NCBI GenBank assembly: GCA_021613335.1
Contig: JAJTWR010000329.1
Coordinates: 867,501-931,500 of the forward strand
DNA: 64,000 nucleotides
Direction of reading: 5' to 3'
Source of the DNA: Whitmania pigra
Taxonomy: Eukaryota; Annelida; Clitellata; Hirudinida; Haemopidae
This document shows, one piece after another, positions 36,874 to 49,160 of this stretch (positions within the stretch are counted from its first letter, which is position 1; each line of letters starts with the position of its first letter). The notes under the pieces are model-generated. The model was given only the letters and a program-made list of their open reading frames with translations, was not told the DNA's origin and ran no database searches. The position numbers and the translations under genes are program-made.

Positions 36874-38036
36874 TCAGAAGGTGCAAATATTCTTCCTCAA
36901 GGTTCCAGCTCTTCGGCAGAGAAGTTGTTTAAGTTTGTTGCGAAAGTTGACGTTGAGAAAAGAGTAGATGACCGGGTTGGAGATATTGTTGACGAAGTAG
37001 ACGTAAAAGACAACAGGAATATGTGGTATTACATCGAGCAAGATGAGAATGGCCGGGAGGAAGGAGAGAGCGAACACGATGGTGACAATGAAGAGCATGA
37101 ATGCTATCTTGAGGTTCTCACTCACATGAACTTCTAGAGCTGTTGGCCTGCTTTGGACTCCTGACTTCCTGACTGGAGCCTTTTCAGTGGCAGAGCTGGT
37201 GAGGTTGATGCTTTCTTGACCATCGCAAGGCATCGTCATGATACCCGCTTCTTCACTTTTGATGGTTTGGAAAGCTTCAGGTCCTGCAGAGACGCTGTGC
37301 TTGGGTAGGGCAACGACAAGAGTAGGCTGCGTCCCTAAACGTCTGTTTCTGATTCTCTTCACTCTCCTGGTGGTCACCGATCTGTATATTGTCACGTACA
37401 AAACCAGAACCACGAGCAGACAGAGACCAAAGATGAGTATGACTCCCCTCTTGTAGTAGAACTGCACGGGTTCGCTGATGATCAGGTAATTCTCCTGACA
37501 CGTGTTTTCCAGCAGAGTGTTATCGAACGTCACGTTGCTCGCGTTCCAGTGTGACTTGCAGATATAGAGGATCATGGAGGTCATATCTTCGAATTCCTGA
37601 AGAACATGTTTGATGCTTTCTTGTGTACAGTTGATTGATTCAAACTGAGGATATTCCTGGTAGACACCATTACCGCAGGCCATAACGATGCCGTGTATTG
37701 TCGACAAACAAGCCAGCAGAAAAACTAAAACTTTGGCTCTCGACTTTGTTACTGCCTGTTTCCAAGGATGGCAGAGGCAGAAATATCTGTCGACTGCTAT
37801 GGCGACCATGACCATGGCTGAATAGAGAATGGTGGAGGTGACGAGAAAGTAGTAGACTTTACAGAACAGGTCGCTGGTTATCCATTTGTGCCAATATTCG
37901 ATGTAGATCGTGCCGGGAATAACTAGGGTACACGTCGTCAGATCGACTATTGCCAGAGCCACGATAAAGAGGGAAGATACGAGCCGGTCAGACCGACAGG
38001 AGAAGACGTACAAAACCAGAGCGTTTCCAGCTATTC
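36874..38036 (-). CDS. Rhodopsin-class GPCR, peptide-receptor-like; main exon, 5' exon(s) not found
   Basis: This exon begins after an acceptor AG at 38037-38038 and runs to a stop at 36874, encoding TM1 (part) to the C-terminus. Landmarks are GNALVLYV in TM1, LAIVDL in TM2, a Cys at the top of TM3 (LFCKVYYF), DRYFCLCHPW after TM3, a long extracellular loop 2 with Cys and Asn-glycosylation sites, and a TM5 segment (GVILIFGLCLLVVLVLYV). A basic, about 100-residue third intracellular loop follows, then TM6 FALSFLPAILILL, TM7 NNISNPVIYSFLN, and a Cys (LLCRR) suited to palmitoylation. The layout resembles invertebrate cholecystokinin- or orexin-type peptide receptors, but the ligand cannot be set. 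The exon encoding the extracellular N-terminus must lie upstream (above 38036), perhaps across a long intron. Confidence 0.85.
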
Positions 38037-40122
38037 CTGCATCGGATTATCATCATTCTCAATTTTCTCGACGTTGACGAATTAATTAAATTTTTGAAAA
38101 TGTCGAATTACGAGCACTCGGTTATTTATTTTATTATTTATTTTATTATTTATTTTTAATTTGAGCTTTTCTTAGAAAATAACGACTTAGGCGCCGGTTT
38201 TAATGACTTAATCGAGACTAATCCTTCCACCGTTGAAAATGATGTTTGTCATTGCAAGCCTGAAAAAACGGCAGAACAAATATTTGTAAATTACATCTTC
38301 CCGGACGGATGGAGGGAAATTGAGGGAAGTCATCGGAAGATGAAGATTCAGGAATGACTCACTTTCTGCAACACCATTTTCCGGAACAAAATAACAAGGG
38401 AATCACGACTTCATCTAAATAATCCACGATCTAATTAGTACCAACTGAAATCTCAAATCTGCTCGTTGTCTTCACCGAAGTAAGCTAAATTAATGACCAA
38501 CGTCTAATCGGATTCATTTACCATTAAAATCGGAAAATGTTAACTTAATTATTGTTTATTACTTAAAAGACAAATTAAAATCTAAATTAACCAACTATTG
38601 GAAACCGACGATATGCATTTAGAGCTTCAATAAAGTCAATATTTACAATCACTTCTTAATTATGTTTGATTAATTCTTGTAATTCCTACATAAAACTGGA
38701 AAATAAAATTTAAAATTTTATTAAAAAAAAACACTTTTATGTTGTAAGCTTTGCTGTTGATACACATCTAAAATGAAAATTCCGTAGGTAAAAATCCAAA
38801 GTAATAACATTTAAGAGGCTCTCATTTTTTAAATTAGTTCTCGCTCGCATGCATTTAATAATGACACAGGCTTGTAATGCTTGCATAATTTTGCATGAAC
38901 TAGCTCGTTTTAAGGATTTAAACTCGGAAAATAAAAGATACTCTACCAGGGAAATCTCCATAAAACTGAGCTTCGGGGTTATCGGAGGGCAGTTCCAGTT
39001 ATTTGTTCTGCCTACTGGAAATATTGCTTCGCTTTGTATCGACTTTTTCCAAATGATCAACGCAGAACCACTCTTAAGAAGTGATGAAAAACTTTTATGT
39101 AAAAACACGTTTTCCAACAATTACCCGCTGAATAGAGTCTGCGTCGGATGCATATTTAATAGGTTCATTAGTTGATGTACTCTTGATAACACAATCCGGT
39201 GCATTTAGATGTGATTTTTACTATTATTAATTTATTACGAAACATTTATAAACTTAATAACCCACCAAATTAAGGAACAATTAAAAACTCGTTCAATAAC
39301 AGCAGGTGAAAGGAAGTTGAGTACAGACAATATTTCACAATTTATTAGGTCTTCCTCACGACACGAGGACATCCGTCGACACGCAAGGAGAAACTATTCG
39401 CTTGTTGATGAAGCTGCTATAAATAACTTTATTGTTATTAGTATTTCTTCGTATCATCATCATCATCATTACAAGCGGTTGTTATTTTCATTTGCAAAGA
39501 TCATTTCAAAGACTTGAATATGGTCGACAAATGTAACGAACAATATCATTGTTTAGAATCGTTTAACTTCACCCTCACAACGACACAACTTACATTCATA
39601 TCTCATCCGATCCTTAGTTTTTGTGAGATCACACTGAAGCATTAATGCGCCAAATTCAGAATCCATGACAAGTGAGCGTAAATTGAGTGGTGAGAGCACT
39701 CCGAACTTCATTGAAAGCTGTGACGAACTAATGAAAACGGCGCAACATGACGTATTCATGGAGCTATTCCTTATTAAATATTATTTATTTAATATAAATT
39801 ATTAAAAATGTTTTTATTGTTATCAAGTTATTATTATTTATTCTAAAATATATACTAAATAATTCACTTTTTGTTGTTTTTTTTTCTGGAACTTGGTTCA
39901 AACAACTTAAATACTTTTACCGATTGGCAGAAATGAATGACTTGATCATTTAAACGTATTTTAAATGCTCAGTCACAGTTCACATTAACCATGCATTCGT
40001 AATTCAAATATTTAATTAAACCATTCTTTGATTCACCATCATCATCATCATCATCTTCGGATTTTTTTCCTCGGACGAAGATTCATAAGCGACAGGAGTA
40101 CGTGCCAAAACCAGCGAAGGAC
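38037..40122. other. Gene-poor region, possibly the long first intron of the GPCR gene
   Basis: AT-rich. Overlapping open frames at 38737-39175 on both strands have no convincing domain. The + frame has an NACIILHELARF stretch loosely like the end of a PIF/Harbinger transposase, too weak to call. A CAT-trinucleotide run occurs near 39455. Confidence 0.35.
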
Positions 40123-40127
40123 TCAAT

Positions 40128-40498
40128 TTAAAGAATGATTAAAATAATTTAAAGAATGATTAAAATAATTTAAAGAATTGTTAAAATAATTATTAAAATT
40201 ATTTAAGGAATTATTAAAATAATTTAAGGAATTATTAAAATAATTTAAGGGATTATTAAAATAATTTAAGGAATTATTAAAATAATTTAAGGAATTATTA
40301 AAATAATTTAAGGAATTATTAAAATAATTTAAGGAATTATTAAAATAATTTAAGGAATTATTAAAATAATTTAAGGAATTATTAAAATAATTTAAGGAAT
40401 TATTAAAATAATTTAAGGAATTATTAAAATAATTTAAGGAATTATTAAAATAATTTAAGGAATTATTAAAATAATTTAAGGAATTATTAAAATAATTT
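40128..40498. repeat. 21-bp tandem repeat minisatellite
   Basis: About 15-17 copies of a 21-bp unit (core GGAATTATTAAAATAATTT) lie in tandem, with degenerate copies at the left edge and near-identical ones from about 40200 on. Because 21 is a multiple of three, it leaves a 152-residue frame on the - strand (40581-40123) with a heptad NYFNNSL repeat. That frame is best explained by the repeat itself. Confidence 0.9.
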
Positions 40499-42240
40499 TT
40501 AAAATTAAATTTTACTTCACATAAAAGAGTCTGGATTATGGAGTTAAAATGGCCAATATGAAGGAAATTAGAGACAAACATCGCGCAAGAACTTCAGGCT
40601 CCAGTTGTTTTGAACTCCATTTTCCAACTTCAAGCTTCGAGAAATCCTCCATTAAAAAAAAAAAGAGCGCCAAACTAAGAAAGACACGTCACTGCAAGGG
40701 AATTATATTTTCAACAAAATATTTTCGTAAACAACTTTTTCAATTCCAAAAATAATGAAGATTGCAAAAATGCAAAGTCAGAATGTTGAGAAGAACAAAA
40801 ACAATAATAATAATAATTAAAATAAACAAAATAAACAAAATAAAAATAATAATAATGACAAACTTAACAGTTGAAGCTCACGGTTTATTAAATATTTAAG
40901 CGACACAAGAGAAAATCATTTCCGATAAAAATAACCAAATCATCATTCTAAATCACAGCGGACTCGAACCAAATAAACAAAAACTAAACAACAATAAAAA
41001 AATATCTCCTATGTATTCATGCTGAGATTTTTAATAAAAAAAGGTTGAAAGTGCATCTTCGTTGTTTCGTGTCAATGGACTTCGCGACAGGAACTCTGTG
41101 AATTCACGTGGAAGATTCCTTAGGAAAACACGTCTCCTACGATAACATAGCATGCCGCAAACAAAGCACCATCATTTACAAAGTTTTGTTGAAGAGAAAT
41201 GCGAATGCATGGAGCGCTTAAAACTATTAATTATAATTATTAACTGGCCATCGAAAATGGCGGTAATGCTTTCGAGAAGTGGATGATGAGTCAACATTTA
41301 AAAAATGTTTTTCTCATTTCTTTGAATTTTCATTCAGTCTTCGGGCATACTTTGACGGACGCACCTCGAATTCAATGAATTCTCACTTAAACGCTCCCAA
41401 GTTCATATATTTTAAATCCGCATTTTACGCATGATTATCTTTCAACGAACCAATCGTTGGTCAGCTGAGGATCTTATACGCTTCCACAACCTTGAAGATT
41501 GAATCTGGCTTCCTGTCCTGTGTTTTCTGAGATGCTTGAAATACTTGCTATTATTCACTCTCCACGTCACCAGCTTTGGAAGATTAAGTAAGACGTCCAT
41601 TAAACGCCATCGAAATTTACGTTTGTCTTTTGTTTTCATTACCACCATAGAAAGTACCATTTCATTTTGGGTAAAAGAAATTATTTATTTATATTTTATT
41701 GTTTATAAATAGAAGTAGATTTCAAATAAGTAATAATAGTTAATAAATAGTTCACCAAAATAGATCCTGCAAAGAACCTAAAAAGGAGATAATTTTCGCT
41801 TCAAACTGCAGGAAACCGTGAACCGTGAAACGTTCTAATATGTTTTCGAGTGGTTTAACAAAATTGAAAAGTTAGTTATTTGTTAAGGTCAGTTGAGCCA
41901 GTATCCAATATTTCATTAGCTTTTTAAAAGTACTTTTTTATAAAACAGTATTTCAAGAGTACAAGTTGGAGAAATTAAAACTTGTAATTTTTCCAATTTC
42001 ATTTTTTGTGCAAACAACAATTCATACTCAAGGTCGTATCACATTTTTGATGCTTCATTCTGTAAATTTAAAACGAAAATAGATGAACCATTGGGATGCC
42101 GTATTTTAATTTAAATTTAAAAACAAAATGCTAAAATTGATAAAAAAATATTTCAAGCCAAAATTAATTCAGAAGAAAAGCTGATTTCATGTTAATCCTT
42201 GTCGAACTTAACTTAGCAGCCTTACATTATTAACAACATA
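40499..42240. other. Intergenic, nothing recognised
   Basis: AT-rich non-coding sequence. Short open frames show no domain. Confidence 0.4.
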
Positions 42241-42254
42241 GAATTATTATTTTG

Positions 42255-42535
<281 letters not shown>

Positions 42536-44123
42536 GATCACTTTAATCGGAATAGTTTGACATCAACGTAAATTGAATTTAACCCTTGTTCGACAAATGA
42601 CGCCTGTTATGTTCCAGAAAATGATTCGCCTGCTCAAATGCGATTAGCAACTTATTATGCACGATCTTTTTCAAATTCTCCTGTTGATTACAGTGGAGAT
42701 CAATCACGGACCGTTAATTAATTCCTCTAATTCTCTTCTTCCTACCGCCTTATTGCATCTCAAGCCTCTCTTTAGTGGGATGTTGAAAACTCATTTCACC
42801 TTGAAAATAATTCATGATTAAAAGAAATATTTTTTCGTCAAATTCCAAAAGGCAGTTGACGAAAAAAAAAAGACTTCTCTTTAATGGTGACATTATGGTG
42901 AGCGTAAGAAGGCAAATATTTATTGCTCAACAATACTCAATAGATTCTAATTTTAGTTTACTTAATTAATTCTAATCTTAGTATTAATTAGCTTAATAGA
43001 TAATAATAGAAATGATTAAAACACTTTTCAACAAGTGACAACATTCAAAGTCAAATAGATGGAAATGTAAACTGGCCTGCTATGGTGTAAAAGGTAAGAA
43101 AGGAGAGGACCAAGTACCATTGAACCGAAACGTCCTTCTGATACTCGGAAAAATCCATGTCTGACTTCCTCTTCCATGCAAGACGATGGAGTAACGAAGC
43201 CAACGATTGGAGTTCTTATAGTCTTCGTTCATTCCGCATCATCGACCGCATTGCTGGGTGTCTGTGAATGAGATGGAATGTAGATACTTCTACTTAACTT
43301 CTCAACTACTTTAACCAGTCTTTCAGTTTCGTTGCAACAGGAGAGTTTTAAGGGCGTCGAAGCATTAAAAGTGTACTTCTAGACATCTAGAATAAGGAAT
43401 AAGGTTAACAATTCTTCAACAAATTGTTTCCTATTTATTGTTTTAATTTAATCAAAATTCCGAGGCTGTTAAATTTTTATTCATCGAACATGCAAACAAA
43501 TGGGCCTCATGAAATTATTCTCCCACCTCTCAGTTTTGTTTTGTTTTCAACAAATAAAAGGATTTTTTATTTTTCTTGGATGATTTTTAATTTTGATTTT
43601 TTGACATTAAATTCTAAATAAAGGAATTATTGATAACTTTCACTACGAATAAAGCATCGACAGCTAAGACGGACTGACAGCTCGTGGTTATAACACGAAG
43701 CAAGATTCGCCCAACTTTTTATTAGATGTGAAAGATGTCGCCAGTAGATAAGATTTCGAAACATAATTTAACTGCGTTGAATTTCGATAAAAGATGAATG
43801 TAAAGAAATCTAAATAAATTCAAAACTCGGAGAATTGTTGAAAGAGCTAAAAAAATTAAAAATTGTTTACATTCAAAATTCGATTTCGCTAGCGTCCACT
43901 TTAGAGTGCTAAGCAATTCTGGCGTGTTAAAAGTTCTTTCGATTGCAGACAAAACTTAACATGCAGAGTTTCTTCAAAAACATTTCAATTTCATAAATGA
44001 AAATTATGAAAAAAAAATCATAAATGCAATGTATTTTTGGTAATAAAAATTAAATATTAAAAGACTCCAAAACGTCGAATTCGCCTGAGGTAGCAACTTT
44101 TCAAAGAGAGTTTGATTCAGTAC
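42536..44123. other. Intergenic, nothing recognised
   Basis: AT-rich non-coding sequence without a supported exon. Confidence 0.4.
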
Positions 44124-44336
44124 AACGGCGGATCTTTGGCGGGGGGCATGAACCGGAACAGGTGGCCAGATTTAGGGAGGGTCACAGCTACTAAAATTTT
44201 CGTCGAAAGTGGTAAATTATTGAATTAATTAAAAAAAACTAAAATACATATTTTAAATTTTAAATTAATTTTTTTATTAATTTTTATTTTATAATCGATC
44301 TTCTTAATTTTGCCCATGCCCTCTAAATCCGCCCTT
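44124..44336. mobile_element. MITE copy 3 (AAGGGCGGAT family)
   Basis: The ends AACGGCGGAT (44124-44133) and ATCCGCCCTT (44327-44336) differ at one position. The interior has TTTGGCGGGG, AGATTTAGGG and AAAATTTTCGTCGAAAGTGG in the family order. The length of 213 bp is close to copy 1. Compared with copy 1 it lacks about ten bases after the left end. Confidence 0.85.
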
Positions 44337-45460
44337 GATTCACTAGATAAAATTAAATTGGAACAAGAAATTCATAGAAACATCCTTACTTATGCTTGAG
44401 CACGAGAAATGTGGCTGCGTAGAAACCTATCGTCATTTGAAATCCTCAGACGTGACATTCAACCAACCAATCAAACCCAATTTCACTGATTCTGAAAGTT
44501 AATACAAAATTCTGCAGCATTAAAAACAAAATTTTTTTAAATCATTAAAAATCAAAGTCAACGTTAATTAAATAAGCCTCAAAAGAAAATGAAGCATTTC
44601 AATTAAGGCAAACCACTCGGCTTTTCAAGTTTTTCAGTCATGTTTTCACGAAATTCTCCATGCCCTGATGAGGAGAGTAAAACTCCATTTTGATTCGACT
44701 TGAAGCCAGTGAGAAGAATTGACGCATTTCAGCAACACAAAGTTGTGTTATTGTTTGTCCGTTTGGCAGATTAATAAATTAAAATTAATTAATTGTTGGT
44801 TAGTAATTAATTATTAAATTGTTGTTAAATGAATTTTATTATTATTAATCATCCAAAAGACATTTGAAAAAAAAACAAAAGCATTGAATTTATTCAATTC
44901 CACCGGCTCCATAATTTCCTCCATCAACAGCTGGCAATCATTATCGTCATCATCATCATCATAATGGCAATCAATTCCAAACGTTTCAAGGACTTCCGCA
45001 TCAAAGTACTAACCAGATGGACACGGTTAAGAAGTTTCCACTTTCGCCTGGAATTATTTTAATAATTAATAATTAATAATTATTTCCATTAACAAGAGTT
45101 CTATCATTTCTAATGATAGACACGATGATAACGCCTATGATGATGAAACTGACGATGACGATGGCAGATATGACGGTGCTGAGGATTTTGCTGATGGCAA
45201 AAAGGCTCATTTCTTTGACGGAAAGCGAATGCAAGGATCGATGGCGTTCATTGGGATTCCCAGTGTTGCTGGTCACTCCAGGATGAGATATTTTAAGGTT
45301 TCTGTCGCTATCGATATTTGGGTCGCGTGACTAGGAGTCAATTTATTGGCTGATAAAATCGCAGGATATGGACCAATAGAAAGTCTATAAATATTGCTTT
45401 GTCCTCTTTTTGTCATACTAATAGCTATAATGAAACAGCTATTACGTTGACGAGAATGAT
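44337..45460. other. Intergenic, with one membrane-helix open frame
   Basis: AT-rich. A - strand frame at 45276-45073 encodes a hydrophobic helix (VISAIVIVSFIIIGVIIVSI) after SKIL. It could be a terminal exon of a single-pass membrane protein, but I find no partner exon. Confidence 0.3.
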
Positions 45461-45461
45461 C

Positions 45462-45560
45462 GTGATGATGATGATGATGATGATGATGATGACGGCTATG
45501 ACGATGACGACGACGACGACGACGACGATGATGATGATGAGGATGATGGTGACGATGGCG
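45462..45560. repeat. (GAT/GAC)n trinucleotide repeat
   Basis: A run of GATGATGAT, then GACGACGAC, then GATGATGAG units. It produces low-complexity Met/Thr or His/Arg frames that are not genes. Confidence 0.9.
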
Positions 45561-46552
45561 ACGCTGTTGCATCAATGCCATTGTAAGTAATTCTGCTCTC
45601 GAAATATCAGGAAGAGACGGAGGGAATCGATAAATATTCGAACCTGTTTATTTATAAGCATGCTAAGCTGTTTGTTGACTATTTGACTATCCAAACGAAC
45701 CGGCGATATATTAATATTTAGCAGAAGTTATTAATTAAGCATAGACCGTGTGAATTATCAGAAAACAAATTGCCAAGGTGTAGTTTTTAAATCGAGTCTT
45801 GTTACGTCAATTCAAGTCTGTGGGAATAGTATATTGTTTATGTTATACTGTTTAAATCCAGGACCTTTGAGTCGTTAATTTGAAAATGAAAAACGAGGAA
45901 CTGATCAATCCTTGGTGCCATGTGTGAATGCTTCACGCAAATAATACCTGCTTTCTTCACTGATGCGTTGAAAATTAATTTTCTTGGCTCGCATGATAAA
46001 ACTCCGAGGAAGATTTGTTCCCGTCACGTGATGAATGGTGGGCGGAGTTTGTTTGAAGTCCAAATGATCTCAGATGTCTTCCGATTCTATCAATAGGTTA
46101 GGAAGAATTCTTTTAATCGCCAAAAGGTGTCGGCGTTTAATTGGCACTTATTAAAAAAACTCTTCACTTTGAAATTCGATTAGAAGTGATTTCAAGTGAT
46201 TTTTTAAAATCTTTCAGAAATTTAATATATATATTTTAAACCCAGTGTAAGTGTCTTCAGAGTATCACTAGCAAATTAATTTTGTGTTTAATCTGCTGCA
46301 TTTTGATTCCAGTCTGGGTAAGATAATCGTGACGCGTCCATACAGTTTCATTTGCGGCATTGAATAATGACTTTTAGGAACATTTAATTTCATTAACGAT
46401 TTCTGGAGGCTCAGCTCGTTCGACAGATTTAAGGCTTATGATGAAACATCTTGGACAATTTTTCATAAAGGAATGTCATTTACTTGCTATCGGCACAAGT
46501 TAAACATATCTGCTTATAGATTTAACCTGCTGCTTGTTGTTGGCATGCAAAC

Positions 46553-46776
46553 AATCATATGTATTCAGTATTTGAAGTTTAAGCAATCGTATGTATTCAG
46601 TATTTGAAGTTTAAGCAATCATATGTATTCAGTATTTGAAGTTTAAGCAATCGTATGTATTCAGTATTTGAAGTTTAAGCAATCGTATGTATTCAGTATT
46701 TGAAGTTTAAGCAATCATATGTATTCAGTATTTGAAGTTTAAGCAATCATATGTATTCAGTATTTGAAGTTTAAGA
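46553..46776. repeat. 32-bp tandem repeat, 7 copies
   Basis: The phrase GTATTCAGTATTTGAAGTTT recurs at 46561, 46593, 46625, 46657, 46689, 46721 and 46753, a strict 32-bp period. Copies differ mainly by a CGTAT/CATAT change in the linker, which suggests recent amplification. Confidence 0.95.
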
Positions 46777-46779
46777 TAG

Positions 46780-49160
46780 CATCAGATTATCAGGTGACGT
46801 CTTAGGCGTTGACAGCCTCGTCACCACCACGTCATAACTCCTTCAGTAGTTAATACCTTAATAAGTTCATGTTAAGCCTTCAGACGTTGCCATAAAAATA
46901 GAAATCCCTCTATGCGATGGCAAAATGGAAAGTAAGAAAGTTTTGGGATTTATAAATATTTTGCACCAACGATGATGGAACGAGACAGTCAAGAAAATTC
47001 CACGATGGATTACCGAGTGCTTTCAGAATTTCATTGCTCCTCAAAATTCTTGGGCTCTCATAGCAATCCTAAAACGTTTGGTAATTTGTAATCCCCATTC
47101 GTTATGTCTACTTTTTTGTTGCCAGCACAAATCACGGGCAAACAGCTAAATAAATAAGTTGCAGACAAAGCCATTTTCGGAATTAAACGACCATTAAGGA
47201 TCAGCTTAAGCATATTTGCGAGAAAAGATTTTGAGCCTCTAAATGTAGGCATTAAGGTGCCTTAAAATGTATGCCGCCCATCTTCACCTAGACACCTGGA
47301 CGCCCAGCACCGAAGGTTGATTTTTCACGCCATCCGACAGTATTTATGACAGAAAGAAAATTAGGTCAAAAAACCTTTTTTCACGCGAGTATTAACGTAA
47401 CTCTCATTGACTGGGTTGGGGCCGATGACAGAAATTTTGAGTCCCTAGGCATAGCGTCCAAGAGCCCCTAAGTTATGTTAATTTGGCAATGGAAAGGTTA
47501 ATAAAGCGGGCCCCAACAAATTGCCAACCGGCACTAGACTGGGTGGATTTTTAATTTAGAAAGCAATTAAAACCATTAATTCTTGAAATTGTTCTAGATT
47601 TTATAGTCTTTGTGGTTTAGTTAAAATAATTCTTTAACGTGAAAGATTTGAACGGCTGACATCAAAATTGTGAAATCTATAAAATGGCTTTCATGAATAT
47701 TCCATACCAGTTTATTGAACTCCGCAACATTCAGGTCGCATTATTTTCTTTATCGGATCCGTTTTCATTCACAGGTTTATTTTAAATATCCAAATGCGAT
47801 TTTTTTATGAATTTATTTTAATTATAAAATAATTCTGAAAAGAATTCTTTTGCATGCTAATTTAAAATAATAATCGTGCATAGACAATGAATTCGCCTCT
47901 CGGTAGGTCTGATTGACAATTTAAATTCACGCCTTCACCAGTGGGATCAATTAGCACGAATGAAAATTACTTTTACAAAAAACGCATTACTTTCAATTAG
48001 AAATTTTGATACTTTACGCAGCACCCTGTCCAAGTGACATTCTGCATCAAACAAAAACGAAATGAAAAAGAATTTAATCTTCAAATAAAAAGTACCGTTG
48101 ATTTATTCGTTTTCTGAAAGTGTTTAGAAGAACAGACTCTCTCAAGTTTTCCATTTGATTGTCCATCACCCACATCAGTCGAAGCCGTGTGCACAAAGTA
48201 TTTACGACGAACAGCACTCTAAGCTCAAATAATACAACAAAAGAGCTCTTATAGTTTATAGTATAAATTGTACCGACGAAAGATATTTTCTTTCCGATAG
48301 AAACTGTTTTATTAAAAACGAAATGCTTTGTTAGTAGGAATATGTCCCTCGTCGACCTACTCGATTCCGCTCTCTGAACCGTCTGACAATCAATCGTCCC
48401 CGACCATTCATTATGTTTTGATCGATTCAATCTCACATCCCATCCAATAGAAATAAAATGCTCGATTCTATTGCGAGTATCGAGAGACGATCATTTTGTC
48501 AACATAAAGATTTAAAAACAGCGCAATCGATAGCAAATAATATTTAAGCATTTCTTATTAGAAACGACAAAATACTTAATCTTAATACAAAATCTTGAGT
48601 GATCCCGGAGAAAATCATCTTAAGAGCACGTACGTGGCATCCTCTCCAGGAGCGTTGTTGTGTAAAGTTTCCTAACATGATACCGCCCGTCCATGTCACG
48701 TCAGCGGCGCAATTCAACTGCGCATGTCAGCAGCCTTTTATTAATTTTGATTTAGACCTTACGTAGGTTTATCCAATGCAAGAAACAATTAAATAAAGCT
48801 TAATGCGAAACATTACCTAGCAAAATAACACCAGTGACATGCGCCTCCGCCACTTAACATCATCCGCGATACCATCAGTTATTCGCCTTTCCGATGCATC
48901 TATCCAGCTCTCAAGCATTACGTTCGTGTTCACAGGAACATACTCAAGACAACCTCAGAAGGAATAACTCCTGAAAGAAAACATACAAACATAATGCTCA
49001 TGTTCTTAAGCGCCAAAATAAAATTTAATAAAACACGGAAGAGATTTACAAAACACTCAAATTAAACTGGTTCGCAAGGGAGCCCTTAGGATGCTAACTG
49101 ACAAAGTCTACAGATGATATATAAATAAGCAGTCATCCACGGAGACGTCAACATCCCCCA
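46780..49160. other. Intergenic region downstream of KDM3
   Basis: A diverged copy of the 34.5-kb repeat lies at about 47.42-47.55 kb. The 120-residue frame at 48436-48074 (-) shows no domain. The KDM3 3' untranslated region is expected just below 49161. Confidence 0.4.
47420..47550 (+). repeat. Second copy of the 34.5-kb dispersed repeat
   Basis: See the 34.44-34.62 kb entry. The shared order is GACAGAAATTTTG, CCCTAGGC, TTAATTTGGCAA and GCGGGCCCCAACAAATTGCC. Confidence 0.45.

Noticed and set aside
36752..37456. + strand frames opposite the GPCR
   Set aside because: Shadows of the conserved GPCR exon.
38737..39175. Overlapping frames of 108 and 127 residues, one faintly like a Harbinger transposase end
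   Set aside because: The resemblance rests on a few residues and there are no terminal repeats or further domains.
40123..40581. 152-residue open frame on the - strand
   Set aside because: It is the translation of the 21-bp tandem repeat; no other domain or gene context.
45273..45590. His/Arg-rich and Met/Thr-rich frames
   Set aside because: They are translations of the GAT/GAC trinucleotide repeat.
46553..46776. Regularly spaced 32-bp repeats reminiscent of a CRISPR array
   Set aside because: Repeats are directly adjacent without unique spacers, there are no cas genes, and the genome is animal.
48074..48436. 120-residue - strand frame
   Set aside because: No domain, no splice partner, and composition like random AT-rich sequence.
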